A DNA stretch of 64,000 nt from Paenibacillus methanolicus (GCF_008124765.1 NZ_VNHS01000005.1:1-64000), one strand, 5' to 3'. Numbered from the stretch's first letter, positions 24,164 to 33,115 are shown. Numbers and translations: made by a program. The notes: generated from the letters alone by a model not told the origin.

Positions 24164-24661
24164 ATGGCGAAACAACTGATCATCGGAGATGCCAAGCAAG
24201 AGCTAGCCGCAACGCGCCGCATCTTGGAACGCTTGCCGGAGGAACATCTGGCGTGGAAGCCGCATGAGAAATCGATGGCGCTGGGCGGGTTGGCCACGCA
24301 CCTGGTCAACCTGTTGAACTGGCAAATCGCGATCGTGCAGTATCCGGAATTCGATCTGTCGACCGTTCCGAATCGGCGGGAAGCGTTGGCAAGTCGCGAA
24401 GACGTGCTGGCGGAGTTCGACGCGAACGTCGTCAGGCTGGAGCAGCTGATTGCCGATTGCGACGAGACGAAGCTCGGCGAGGAGTGGACGTTGCGCAGCG
24501 GCGACCATATCATCCTCCGCCAGCCGCGCGCGACGGCGCTGCGCACCTTCGGATTCAGCCATATGGTCCATCACCGGGCGCAGCTCGGGGTGTATCTGCG
24601 TCTGCTCGATATTCCGGTGCCGGGCGTATATGGTCCCACGGCCGACGAGGAAGGCAAGTAA
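24164..24661 (+). CDS. DinB-family protein
   Basis: This 165-residue four-helix-bundle metalloenzyme family member starts at ATG 24164 behind GGAGAGGTTATTG. His residues in LATHLVNLLNWQ and SHMVHHRAQLGVYLRLLDIPVPGVYGP (in parts) supply the three-His metal site. Homologues act as thiol-dependent S-transferases (bacillithiol-linked) or are of unknown role. A stem GCAGCCG...CGGCTGC (about 24695-24722) after the gene may terminate it. Confidence 0.93.
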   Translation: MAKQLIIGDAKQELAATRRILERLPEEHLAWKPHEKSMALGGLATHLVNLLNWQIAIVQYPEFDLSTVPNRREALASREDVLAEFDANVVRLEQLIADCDETKLGEEWTLRSGDHIILRQPRATALRTFGFSHMVHHRAQLGVYLRLLDIPVPGVYGPTADEEGK

Positions 24662-24726
24662 ACGAAGACAACCATGTAGGTACGAGATGACGACGGCAGC
24701 CGATCCAAGAGGACCGGCTGCTTATT

Positions 24727-25389
24727 CTAATCAGCCGTTTCACCTTGCCTAGTGCGATCGGCGGACCGATGACGGCGTGGCTGCATTCGGTCCAAGGCTC
24801 GACGCGTAATCGGCATGCAGATATGAAGGATGAAGCCGCCCAGGCCAACGGTCAGGATCGTTCCGATGCCAATGGGTCCATGGAATACGAGCGCGGCGAT
24901 CAAGAAGAAGAAGTAGATGAAGGTGCGCGCGGCGAATATGGAGCGACCCGTTAACGATTGGATCAACAGCATAAGCCGATCCATGGGATTCGGGGCGAAT
25001 TTGGCGTACAAATAAATAGAAGTGCCGATCCCGATTAGGATCAAGCCCAGGCCAAAGCAAGCCAGCTTATTTAACCATAGCGTAGGTTCAACGAGCGGGG
25101 CTAACCCATAAAGCCACATATCGATTCCGATTCCGGTAATGAAGGCGGTGAGCAGTCCCAAGATTTCCGGCCTTTGTCGAGCTAACATCGAATTACACCC
25201 GATCAAGATGATGGCGATCACCACTTCCCAGCTCCCCACCGTAAGACCGACGGTCTCGGCGAGACCGACCAATAGCGCGTCGAAAGGCGAGGCGCCTAGA
25301 CCGGATTGGATGGTGAGCGAGATACCCAACGTCAAGATCGACAAGCCGCAAATAAAAATAATCAAGGCGTGGATGCGTAATCCTTTCAT
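24727..25389 (-). CDS. YczE/YyaS/YitT-type membrane protein
   Basis: This 220-residue integral membrane protein has about five or six hydrophobic segments (LIIFICGLSILTLGISLTI; VVIAIILIGC; LACFGLGLILIGIG; FIYFFFLIAAL; ILTVGLGGFIL). The GLGASPFDALLVGLAE motif is diagnostic of the YczE group. The role is unclear; YczE affects surfactin production in Bacillus. The C-terminus is basic. Its start codon overlaps the stop of the GNAT gene by one base, so the two are cotranscribed. Confidence 0.88.
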   Translation of the reverse strand: MKGLRIHALIIFICGLSILTLGISLTIQSGLGASPFDALLVGLAETVGLTVGSWEVVIAIILIGCNSMLARQRPEILGLLTAFITGIGIDMWLYGLAPLVEPTLWLNKLACFGLGLILIGIGTSIYLYAKFAPNPMDRLMLLIQSLTGRSIFAARTFIYFFFLIAALVFHGPIGIGTILTVGLGGFILHICMPITRRALDRMQPRRHRSADRTRQGETAD

Positions 25390-25832
25390 TATCGTGCGTC
25401 AGCCAGATCTTTGAGCATGAGGTAATGCGGGATGCCGTCTTCCATGAACGCCTCGGAAGCGGTCCGATAGCCAAGCTTCGCATAGAACCCCTCGGCATGC
25501 GTTTGTCCGTGCAATTTGACCTGCTTCAACCCCTGCTCAACCGCGATGTCCTCCAAGGCGGCGATAATCCCCCGGCCGATGCCAAATTTGCGGTACGGCG
25601 CCAAAATGCAAATGCGCTCTAATTTGCCGACTCCTTCCACGACGCGTATTCTTCCGGTACCGACAGGCTGTACCTCATAATAAGCCAGCAGATGCCGGCA
25701 TTGTCCATCCAGCGTATCGAATGCATCGAATTCGTCTTGAAGCGGCACGCCTTGCTCGTCCACGAAGACTGTCTTTCGAATGGCGCGCGCTTCCTCGAAT
25801 TCCTCCTGGCGCGTAATTTGCATGGTTTTCAT
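25389..25832 (-). CDS. GNAT N-acetyltransferase (YjcF-like)
   Basis: This 147-residue protein begins MKTMQITRQEEFEEARAIRKTVFVDEQGVP, the signature of the YjcF/ElaA-like GNAT group. The acetyl-CoA loop is LERICILAPYRKFGIGRGIIAALE (RKFGIGRG in the Q/RxxGxG/A position), ending FYAKLGYRTASEAF. The substrate is unknown. It is first in a two-gene operon with the YczE-type gene. Confidence 0.92.
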   Translation of the reverse strand: MKTMQITRQEEFEEARAIRKTVFVDEQGVPLQDEFDAFDTLDGQCRHLLAYYEVQPVGTGRIRVVEGVGKLERICILAPYRKFGIGRGIIAALEDIAVEQGLKQVKLHGQTHAEGFYAKLGYRTASEAFMEDGIPHYLMLKDLADAR

Positions 25833-25956
25833 GTCACTTCAATCCTTCCGGCATTTATTTTTGGGACGAAAATCGTCATAATGAACTCAGTGTCCTTCAC
25901 AAGCAGTATAGCGAAAAATAATATTGTTGTAAATGCAACAAAATGGCGGTGACCCA

Positions 25957-26409
25957 ATGAAGGAGATCCTTCGCGAAATCGGCATGATCGCGCGAGCGCT
26001 GGATTCGATCAGCAATATTGAATTCAAGGAAGTCGAGTTGACCAAAGGCCAGTATCTGTATCTGGTCCGTATCGTGGAGCATCCGGGGATTATCCAAGAG
26101 AAGCTGGCCGAGATGATCAAGGTAGACCGTACGACGGCGGCGCGCGCGATTCAGAAGCTGGAGCTGCAAGGCTTCGTGGAGAAGAAAGACGATGATACGA
26201 ACCGGAAAATCAAACGGCTGTTCGCGACGGAGAAAGGGATGCAAGCGTATCCTTTGCTAAAGCGGGAAGGGGAGCATTCCGACTCGGTCGCGTTGGCAGG
26301 ATTGTCGGAGGAAGAAGCGGACATGCTGTTCCAGCTTCTGCAGCGCGTTAGGCATAATATCGAGGTCGACTGGGAGTTCGTGAAGAAAGGAAATAAACGA
26401 GCGTACTGA
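25957..26409 (+). CDS. MarR-family transcriptional regulator
   Basis: This 150-residue winged-helix protein has helices EVELTKGQYLYLVRIVEHPGIIQEKLAEMIKVDRTTAARAIQKLELQGFVEKK (in pieces), wing DDDTNRKIKRLFATEKG and dimerising helices at both ends. ATG 25957 after GGCGGTGACCCA is preferred; an ATG at 25933 in frame is possible. It lies 30 bp upstream of the DNA alkylation repair gene, probably cotranscribed and autoregulated. Confidence 0.93.
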   Translation: MKEILREIGMIARALDSISNIEFKEVELTKGQYLYLVRIVEHPGIIQEKLAEMIKVDRTTAARAIQKLELQGFVEKKDDDTNRKIKRLFATEKGMQAYPLLKREGEHSDSVALAGLSEEEADMLFQLLQRVRHNIEVDWEFVKKGNKRAY

Positions 26410-26439
26410 GAACGCAAGAGAACAGGGAGGATGCGCGAT

Positions 26440-27138
26440 ATGGATTTCGAAACGGTCATGCAGGAATTGGAGGCGCTTGGCAAGGAACGTATGAAGAAGA
26501 TGTACATGGGCAACGGCGCGCGCGAGCCGGTGTTCGGCGTGGCGACGGGCGCCATGAAGCCGCTTGCGAAGCAGATCAAGCTCAATCAGCCTTTGGCCGA
26601 GCGGCTTTACGCCACCGGGAACTACGATGCCATGTATTTCGCCGGCGTCATTGCCGAACCGCTGAAGATGACGGAGGCGGATTTCGAGCGTTGGATGGAC
26701 GGGGCGTACTTCTATATGCTGTCCGACTATGTCGTCGCCGTCACGTTGGCCGAAGCCGATATTGCCCAGGAGGTCGCCGATCGTTGGATCGCAAGCGGAG
26801 AGGAGCTGCGCCGTTCGGCGGGATGGAGCTGCTACTGCTGGCTGCTCGGCAGCCGCAAAGATAGCGAGTTTAACGACAGCAAGATCGCCGGTCTGCTGGA
26901 TCTCGCGGAACGTACGATTCATGACGCTCCGGATCGGGTGAAATCCGCGATGAATACTTTTCTCTACACGGTCGCGACCTCTTACGTGCCGCTCCATGAG
27001 AAGGCCGTGGCCGCCGCCAAGGCAGTCGGCCCGGTTGAACTCCAGAAAGGCAAGAAATTCATTGATGCTTCCGAGAACATTCAGAAGTTTACCGACAAAG
27101 GCAAGCTCGGCTTCAAACGCAAATATGTCCGGTGTTAG
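26440..27138 (+). CDS. DNA alkylation repair protein (AlkD-like HEAT-repeat)
   Basis: This 232-residue all-helical protein starts at ATG 26440 behind GGGAGGATGCGCGAT. It begins MDFETVMQELEALGKERMKKMYMGNGAREPVFGV, with the family's KxxYxxxGAxEPxFGV segment, and has a conserved W-MDGAYFYMLSDYVVA region. It is related to AlkC/AlkD glycosylases that excise N3/N7-alkyl purines without base flipping, although this subgroup is less studied. It is in a unit with the MarR gene. Confidence 0.88.
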   Translation: MDFETVMQELEALGKERMKKMYMGNGAREPVFGVATGAMKPLAKQIKLNQPLAERLYATGNYDAMYFAGVIAEPLKMTEADFERWMDGAYFYMLSDYVVAVTLAEADIAQEVADRWIASGEELRRSAGWSCYCWLLGSRKDSEFNDSKIAGLLDLAERTIHDAPDRVKSAMNTFLYTVATSYVPLHEKAVAAAKAVGPVELQKGKKFIDASENIQKFTDKGKLGFKRKYVRC

Positions 27139-27477
27139 TCATACGGGAGCTAGGATAGCGCAAGATATCTGAGCCTCGCAAGGACCAGCAGGTACTGGCG
27201 TTGGGGTACGGTAAGGCAAGCGATCCGTTCCTTGCGACTACCGGAGTACGATGTCTTTTGAATACCGTAAACGAAGAAGCTGCCGAAGCAACGGGCGGCT
27301 TCTTTGACATTTAGGGGCATAAGACGTGGTATTCGACGCGCCATACGACCTTGTGCTTGCCTTGACGTATTTGTTATTCGTGAGCTACTTGCGCCAACCG
27401 TACTGGGCGATCGGTGTTTGCTGCAACCATATCTAGGGAAGGGGGGATACGGTACGGATTCCATCTTAAGGCAGGGG
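27139..27477. other. Intergenic gap between convergent genes
   Basis: It contains one clear terminator near 27274. The remaining GC-mixed DNA has open frames on both strands but none with a ribosome site or recognisable protein; nothing else supported. Confidence 0.5.
27274..27306 (+). terminator. Terminator after alkylation-repair gene
   Basis: AAGAAGCTGCCG-AAGCAA-CGGGCGGCTTCTTT is a strong stem with a short T run, usable in both directions. Confidence 0.75.
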
Positions 27478-28059
27478 TTATCCCGTAACCGGCTTCACTC
27501 CCGCGGCGACGACAACTAGTAGATCGCGTACCGCCGATTCCGCGGTGCGCTCGCGGGGAGCGCGACTCCATTGCACGGCAGAGCCGAAGATGCCCCAGCT
27601 GGCGAAGAGCGCGGTTGCTTCAACCAATTCCGGGGAAGCGGATGGTTGCTGCAAGCCGCGCAGCCATCGGAGAAGCAGCCGGTCGAGCTCTTTTTGCATG
27701 GCAATCTCGAAGAGCGGTTCGAATTGACGATCGCCGGGCGTCATGTACAGCCTCGTCCGAGCGAGGAAGTCGAACACGGATAACATCAAGGCCCGCAAAC
27801 CGTCCATATCCGACAGCGAGCCGTTCGGCAATTCGTTGCTCAACTTTCGCTGAAACTTCTCCCGCATCCAACTTTCCAGAAAGGCGAATTTATCTGCGAA
27901 ATGCGCATAGAACGTGGCGCGATTGACCGTCGCCCGAGCCGCGATGTCCTGGACGGAAATCGAGTATATGTTCTTCTTCTCTTCCAATAGCTCCATGAAG
28001 GCTTGCATGAGCAATTGGCGCGTTCGCTGAACGCGAGGATCATTTTCGTTCACGGGCAT
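27478..28059 (-). CDS. TetR/AcrR-family regulator
   Basis: This 193-residue protein has the DNA-binding domain RQLLMQAFMELLEEKKNIYSISVQDIAARATVNRATFYAHFADK (in pieces; residues 13-55), with the RATFYxHF signature. The C-terminal ligand domain is of the TetR_C type found in bacillar regulators (FEPLFEIAMQKELDRLLLRWL). It is divergent from an NmrA-type reductase gene 210 bp away, with a candidate operator between them. Confidence 0.92.
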   Translation of the reverse strand: MPVNENDPRVQRTRQLLMQAFMELLEEKKNIYSISVQDIAARATVNRATFYAHFADKFAFLESWMREKFQRKLSNELPNGSLSDMDGLRALMLSVFDFLARTRLYMTPGDRQFEPLFEIAMQKELDRLLLRWLRGLQQPSASPELVEATALFASWGIFGSAVQWSRAPRERTAESAVRDLLVVVAAGVKPVTG

Positions 28060-28214
28060 GATGGTGCACGCTCCTTCGGCATTTAAGAGGAACCGGAACC
28101 GGGATAAACACTACAAATCGGCGCTATTGTCGGCTAAGCAACGTTTCCGTCGTATTGATGATTGCCCGGTTTATGACCGCTCTATATCCTTAACAGTGTA
28201 GCACGTTTAACGAT

Positions 28215-28228
28215 GTTGCTTAAACAAC
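28215..28228. promoter_or_regulatory. Candidate operator, TetR/quinone-reductase pair
   Basis: GTTGCTTAAACAAC is an interrupted 14-bp dyad in the divergent promoter region, about 40 nt before the reductase start. GTTTAACG/TGTTG half-sites repeat around it. Confidence 0.45.
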
Positions 28229-28267
28229 GGTGTTGGGTTTTTGGGAAGAACGAAGGAGGAGTTTGCC

Positions 28268-29137
28268 ATGATTATCGTTACGGGAGCGAACGGTCAATTG
28301 GGAAGGCTGGTCGTCGAGCAGCTGCTTCGGCATGTTCCGGCGGAGCAAATCGGGGCGAGCGTCCGGGACGTGAATAAGGCCGCGGAACTTATGGAGCGGG
28401 GCGTTCGCGTACGCAGCGGCGATTATAACGACGCCGCAAGCCTAGCGCATGCCTTCGAGGGGGCATCGCAAGTGTTCTTGGTGTCATCCAACAGCTCGGG
28501 CGAATCCGCGGTCCAACAGCATCGCACGGCAATAGAAGCGGCTAAGAAGGCCGGCGCAAGCCGAATCGTCTATACGAGCCAAATGGGCGCATCGCCGAAC
28601 TCTTATTTCCCGCCGATGGTCGATCACGCGGCCACGGAGGCGCTGCTCGAAGATTCGGGTATGGCTTACGTCTCGCTTCGGAACGGCTTCTACGCCGATT
28701 CGGCGCTTATGCTGCTCGGAGACGCGCTGCGAACGGGGGAACTGGCAGTTCCGGAGGACGGCCCGGTCGCTTGGACGTCGCACGGCGATCTGGCGGAAGC
28801 GGCCGCGGTTGCTCTGCTTGACGCAAGGATCCGCGGCGTGACGCCCGTGCTTACGGGATCGGAAGCCATCGACCTGGAAGGCATCGCGGCGATGGCGGCC
28901 GGACTGCTTGGTCGCCCTGTTCGAAGAACCGTCATCGCGGATGATGAATATCGGGCCGGTTTAATCGCCCGAGGCCTTCCGGAAGAGCGGGCGGACATGT
29001 TCGCGGGTCTCTATCGCGCAAGCCGACGCGGCGAATTCGCGCGCACGGATTCGACGCTGGCCCGCCTGCTCGGCCGGCCGACAGCGCCGTTCCGGGACAC
29101 GTTGAAGCGGGCGATCGATTGCCTCCCGCGCGGTTAA
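28268..29137 (+). CDS. NAD(P)H:quinone oxidoreductase-like (NmrA-type SDR)
   Basis: This 289-residue protein starts at ATG 28268 behind GAAGGAGGAGTTTGCC. The N-terminal MIIVTGANGQLGRLVVEQLL is the cofactor-binding loop (GANGQLG), followed by SVRDVNKAAEL and VRSGDYNDAASLAHAFEGASQVFLVSS, closest to the QOR2 (YtfG)/NmrA-like group. It probably reduces quinones with NADPH, under the divergent TetR regulator. Confidence 0.9.
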   Translation: MIIVTGANGQLGRLVVEQLLRHVPAEQIGASVRDVNKAAELMERGVRVRSGDYNDAASLAHAFEGASQVFLVSSNSSGESAVQQHRTAIEAAKKAGASRIVYTSQMGASPNSYFPPMVDHAATEALLEDSGMAYVSLRNGFYADSALMLLGDALRTGELAVPEDGPVAWTSHGDLAEAAAVALLDARIRGVTPVLTGSEAIDLEGIAAMAAGLLGRPVRRTVIADDEYRAGLIARGLPEERADMFAGLYRASRRGEFARTDSTLARLLGRPTAPFRDTLKRAIDCLPRG

Positions 29138-29168
29138 CGTTCAGATCGGCGAATGTGCCGACAATGAC

Positions 29169-29209
29169 AAAATCGCCGGCGCCTTCAGAAGAAGGCGCCG
29201 GCGATTTTC
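29169..29209 (+). terminator. Strong terminator after quinone-reductase-like gene
   Basis: AAAATCGCCGGCGCCTTC-AGAA-GAAGGCGCCGGCGATTTTC is a perfect 18-bp stem with A/T flanks; it works in both directions. Confidence 0.92.
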
Positions 29210-29242
29210 TTTTTCATCATTCAATTGGCTGAACCCTATTGC

Positions 29243-29415
29243 TTACTCTTGCGCCGTTAGCAGCAGATACACAACCTTGGCGCATTCCGCGCGCGTAGCC
29301 GGTTTCGCCGGCGCGAAGAGGCTGCCGCCTTGGCCTTGAAGCAGGCCAACCGTCACCGCTTTGGCGATGTAGCTCTTCGCCCAAGCGTTCATGGACGCGG
29401 GCAGGGGCTTACGCG
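29243..29415 (-). pseudogene. S-layer homology (SLH) domain remnant
   Basis: On the minus strand about 57 codons read NAWAKSYIAKAVTVGLLQGQG, then SLFAPAKPATRAECAKVVYLLLTAQE to a TAA at 29243. This is the last SLH repeat of a surface protein. The upstream part is gone: the frame meets the 5' end of the plus-strand membrane gene at about 29420. It marks a deletion or insertion junction. Confidence 0.8.
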
Positions 29416-29442
29416 TCTTCCAAATTAGCCGCGGCTGGAACG

Positions 29443-30144
29443 GTGTTTCTTGGTTTTCTCGCTCTAACGGCGGGGCTGGATTTGGTTGAGATGCAGGAGC
29501 TGACCCGACAGTTTCCGCTGTGGGCGTTCGTGTACGGCTATGCGGTGCTGTTCGCCGTCGCCGCGGATGCGGCGCTCTACCGGCTGAAGAAGAGTCCCGC
29601 CAAGGCGGCGTTTACCGTGCTGTCGTATATGCTTGGCGGGGTTCTCCCATTCTTGGTTTGGTATCCGGGCCAATGGCTGTGGACGCTGTTCGGCGGCTTC
29701 TACGGCGTGGCGTGTTCGCTGACCTTCCTGGGCGCGTCCCTTATTTACCGTGCGTGGTGGCCGTATAGCGGAGCGGCGGCCGTCCTGCTGTTGGCCGCGT
29801 CCTTGTATGTGTCTTTGGCTGATTTTACGGCAACGGAGCAGTGGTCGGAGACGAGAAGCGCGGATGGCTACCAGGCGAAGTTCGACTATTTTCACGGGAA
29901 GAAAGAGATTCCAATCGAGCTTGAGCGGGGGCAAACGTTGTTCTACCGGGTCGACTGGCGGATCTCGAACGGCGGGGGCTACGGCACTTACCTGGATGGC
30001 GAAGGCGGAGCCTATGCGAGCGATGCGCGGAACGGCGATGGTTGGATCGGGTATCGGGTCGAGGCGCCGACGACGGTGCGGATCGTGGTTACCGGCCGAC
30101 GGGCGCAAGGGGCGCTCGCGATCGAGTGGGAGGTAACCGGGTAA
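29443..30144 (+). CDS. Membrane protein with extracytoplasmic C-terminal domain
   Basis: This 233-residue protein has four hydrophobic segments in the first ~125 residues (VFLGFLALTAGLDLV; FVYGYAVLFAVAADAAL; YMLGGVLPFLVWYPG...; GAAAVLLLAASLYVSLA). Then comes a soluble beta-rich domain (GQTLFYRVDWRISNGGGYGTYLDGEGG). No family is named. The start is unclear: GTG 29443 has no ribosome site, and in-frame KLAAAGT upstream looks native, so the 5' end was probably replaced at the junction with the SLH remnant. Confidence 0.65.
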   Translation: MFLGFLALTAGLDLVEMQELTRQFPLWAFVYGYAVLFAVAADAALYRLKKSPAKAAFTVLSYMLGGVLPFLVWYPGQWLWTLFGGFYGVACSLTFLGASLIYRAWWPYSGAAAVLLLAASLYVSLADFTATEQWSETRSADGYQAKFDYFHGKKEIPIELERGQTLFYRVDWRISNGGGYGTYLDGEGGAYASDARNGDGWIGYRVEAPTTVRIVVTGRRAQGALAIEWEVTG

Positions 30145-30245
30145 CGTGCGCTCGAACTATCCTTCCATAAATAAGGTCCATTGTCCAATCACTAGAATCG
30201 CCGCGGCATAGATTAATAGAAACGGTGCAAGCGAGGTGAGGGAAC

Positions 30246-32678
30246 ATCAACCCAGTAGAGCAGCAGAAGAAGAGGCAAGCGTCTTTCGGCAAAATACCGC
30301 TGTTATTCGTCCCGAACGCCGGTCAAATGGATGACCGCTTCCGATTCGAGGCGAGGGGGCCAGGTTATCGGTATGCATTCGGTTCCGATCGCGTATGGCT
30401 CTCCTTCCATCGCGCCAATCCGGTAGAGAACGGGGGAGAAGCGCACGGCGTTACGCTGGTGTGGGAATTGTTGAACGCCCGCCCCGGCTTAGTCCCGGAA
30501 GGCGTATCTGCAGATCAAGGAACGTTCAGCTATTTTCGCGGCCAAGATCCAGCGTACCATTACGCGAACATACCGCTTTACCGGGAAGTCGCCTACCGGC
30601 AAGTATGGCCTGGCATCGACCTCGTATTCCAAGCCTGCGAGGGGAAATTGAAATACGACGTCATTCTCTCGCCGGGCGCCCGATTGGAAGATGTTAAACT
30701 TCTATGCCAAGGGGCGGAAGAGCTCCGGATGGACGATGACGGCAATCTGCAGTTCGTCACGCCGCTCGGGACGTTCGCCGATCTCAAGCCGGTCGCCTAT
30801 CAATCGATCGAGAACGTCGTCAAGCCCGTCGAATGCCGATTCGCGCTCCGGAAGGAAGCCGATGGCAGCCGGTCGGTCGGTTTCGAGACGGGCGAAGAAT
30901 ACCGGCCGGATTATGCGTTGGTGATCGATCCGATTCTCGCCTTCTCGACTTACCTCGGGGGAACCGATTTCGATCAAGGGCATGCGATCGCCGTGGACAG
31001 CGCCGGCAACGTCTATGTAACCGGCGACACCGGATCGGCCGACTTCCCCGTGACGCCCGGCGCCTTCGATACGACCTTGGGCGGTACGACGGATGTGTTC
31101 GTCACCAAATTCGATCCGACGGGAACGGCGCTCGTCTATTCGACCTATCTGGGCGGAAGCGGAACCGGCGATCAAGGCTTCGGCATCGCGGTCGATGCAT
31201 CCGGCCATGCTTACGTGACCGGCGCCGCGCAATCCGCCGATTTCCCGGTGACGCCCGGCGCGTTCCAGACGGACTTCGGCGGCGGCATCGACGGTTTCGT
31301 CACGAAGCTGAATCCGGCTGGAACGGCGCTCGTCTATTCGACTTATCTCGGCGGAGGCGGGAGCGATATCGGCAGAGGGATTGCCGTAGATGCGTCCGGG
31401 AACGCGTATATGACCGGAGAAACCACGTCCGCCGATTTTCCCGTGACGCCCGGTGCATTCCAGACGATGATCGGCGGCGGCAGCGACGCCTTCGTCGCGA
31501 AGCTGAATCCGGCCGGAACGGCGCTTGTCTACTCGACGTACCTGGGCGGCAGCGGAGGCGACTTTGGCCGGGGAGGCATCGCCATCGATGCATCCGGCAG
31601 CGCGTACGTGGCGGGCACGACGCAATCGGCCAACTTTCCGGTGACGCCGGGCTGCGTGCAGCCGCTCTTCGGCGGCGTGCAAGACGCGTTCGCGGCCAAG
31701 CTGAATCCGCTCGGGACGGGGCTTGTATATTCCACCTATCTGGGAGGAACCTCGTCGGATAGCGGCGAGAGCATTGCGATCGATGCATCCGGGAACGCCT
31801 ATGTGACCGGTCAGACGTTCTCCGCCGATTTCCCGGTGACGGCGGGCGCCTTCGATACCACGTTCGAACCGACGAACATGGCTTATATAACCAAGGTGAA
31901 TGCGCTCGGATCGGCGCTCGTCTATTCCACTTATCTGGGCGGGAGCGGCGGCAACAACGAGGGAAGGGGCATCACGGTCGATTCCTTCGGCCATGCGTCG
32001 GTGACCGGGAGTACCTCTGCTGCTGATTTCCCGGTGACGCCGGATGCGATTCAGCCGCTATACGGCGATAATCAGGACGCGTTCGTCACCCGACTGAATC
32101 CAAGCGGGAGCGCGCTTATCTTCTCGACCTATCTTGGCGGCTCGGGACCCGGGCTTGACTTGGGCAGAAAAATCGCGAGCGACGCGAGCGGGAACCTTTA
32201 TGTGGTCGGCGATACCGAATCGACGGATTTTCCCGTCACGGCCCAGGCGTTTCAGCCCGAGCTTGCCGGCAGCCGCGACGCCTTCGTGGCGAAGATTCAG
32301 TTCGCCGGCGCGTTCTCTACCGGCGTTCTCGATAACCGAAGCGGAGCGGGCATGCTCGCATCCGGCCTTCACGTGCTGATTAGCAATGAGAACGCCGACG
32401 AATTCGCCGTGATCGAGATCGTCGCCTTCTACCTTAGCGGCACTGACCGGATTCCTTATGCGCATGAATTGTTCTCGTTGGCGCCGAATACGGTTGCGGC
32501 CCGGAATTTCGCGGCGTCGTTCGACGCGTTCGAGATCCAATATGCGATCAGCGGGCTCGCGGCGGGCGATACGCTGGTGTCCGTCTTTCCGACGGACGGC
32601 AACGGGAACGCGACGGCTTCCGGACGCGTGCTGCCAACCGAAGCAGCGCCGGTATTCCGGATAACGCCGGTACCTTAA
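30246..32678 (+). CDS. SBBP beta-propeller repeat protein
   Basis: Seven tandem SBBP repeats of about 52 residues (STYLGG...G-AIAVDASGNAYVTG-T-SADFPVTPGAFQ) lie at about residues 230-640. An N-terminal domain precedes them, and a C-terminal domain of ~120 residues ends ITPVP. No signal peptide is evident. The family N-terminal motif (FGKIPLLFVPNAGQMDDRF) begins upstream of the first ATG (30327). The frame is open to an ATC at 30246 placed 7 nt after GAGGTG, so initiation at AUC, or a mutated start, is likely. Role unknown; probably cell surface or structural. Confidence 0.88.
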   Translation: MNPVEQQKKRQASFGKIPLLFVPNAGQMDDRFRFEARGPGYRYAFGSDRVWLSFHRANPVENGGEAHGVTLVWELLNARPGLVPEGVSADQGTFSYFRGQDPAYHYANIPLYREVAYRQVWPGIDLVFQACEGKLKYDVILSPGARLEDVKLLCQGAEELRMDDDGNLQFVTPLGTFADLKPVAYQSIENVVKPVECRFALRKEADGSRSVGFETGEEYRPDYALVIDPILAFSTYLGGTDFDQGHAIAVDSAGNVYVTGDTGSADFPVTPGAFDTTLGGTTDVFVTKFDPTGTALVYSTYLGGSGTGDQGFGIAVDASGHAYVTGAAQSADFPVTPGAFQTDFGGGIDGFVTKLNPAGTALVYSTYLGGGGSDIGRGIAVDASGNAYMTGETTSADFPVTPGAFQTMIGGGSDAFVAKLNPAGTALVYSTYLGGSGGDFGRGGIAIDASGSAYVAGTTQSANFPVTPGCVQPLFGGVQDAFAAKLNPLGTGLVYSTYLGGTSSDSGESIAIDASGNAYVTGQTFSADFPVTAGAFDTTFEPTNMAYITKVNALGSALVYSTYLGGSGGNNEGRGITVDSFGHASVTGSTSAADFPVTPDAIQPLYGDNQDAFVTRLNPSGSALIFSTYLGGSGPGLDLGRKIASDASGNLYVVGDTESTDFPVTAQAFQPELAGSRDAFVAKIQFAGAFSTGVLDNRSGAGMLASGLHVLISNENADEFAVIEIVAFYLSGTDRIPYAHELFSLAPNTVAARNFAASFDAFEIQYAISGLAAGDTLVSVFPTDGNGNATASGRVLPTEAAPVFRITPVP

Positions 32679-32695
32679 CAAGGAGGTGATTATGC

Positions 32696-33070
32696 ATGCC
32701 TGCCATTAGCAGCGGACCGATCCTGAACAGCGGAACGAACCCCTCCACGACGTTGACCGTGTTGATCAGCAACGAGGACTTGGCCGCGACGGCCATTATC
32801 GAGCTGGAGGCCTTTTTGGTTCCCTTGAGCGCAGCCGGGGTTCCGAGGATTCCGACCGCGCATCAGCTGTTCTCGCTTGCTCCTCTTGCGGTCTCGACCA
32901 GGGAAGTCGGCATTGCGGGTTTTCCCGCTTATGAAGTCCAATTCAACGTGACGGGCGCGAACGTCGTGATCGACGTGTTCGCCCATGATGCCGGGGGGAA
33001 TTTGAACGCCGCGCAGCGCGTTCTTCAATCGGAGGTATCGCCGATTTCGGCCATCACTCCCGTGCCGTAA
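32696..33070 (+). CDS. Stand-alone copy of SBBP-protein C-terminal domain
   Basis: This 124-residue protein starts at ATG 32696 with a textbook AAGGAGGTGAT. It is clearly paralogous to the last ~120 residues of the preceding protein: LTVLISNEDLAATAIIELEAFLV versus LHVLISNENADEFAVIEIVAFYL, HQLFSLAPLAVSTRE versus HELFSLAPNTVAARN, and both end ITPVP. The two genes are 17 bp apart and must be cotranscribed. It may bind the same partner as the large protein's tail, or replace it in an assembly. Confidence 0.85.
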   Translation: MPAISSGPILNSGTNPSTTLTVLISNEDLAATAIIELEAFLVPLSAAGVPRIPTAHQLFSLAPLAVSTREVGIAGFPAYEVQFNVTGANVVIDVFAHDAGGNLNAAQRVLQSEVSPISAITPVP

Positions 33071-33115
33071 AGGACGCGGGGGTTACCGTGAATGCAATAA
33101 GCGAGCTTCTAGACG

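Noticed and set aside
27150-27464. 104-codon minus-strand ORF in the gap before the TetR gene
   Set aside because: No ribosome site, Ser/Arg-rich composition and a terminator stem within it.
30702-31994. 430-codon minus-strand frame under the SBBP gene
   Set aside because: Its repeats are only the reverse image of the SBBP repeats; no ribosome site.
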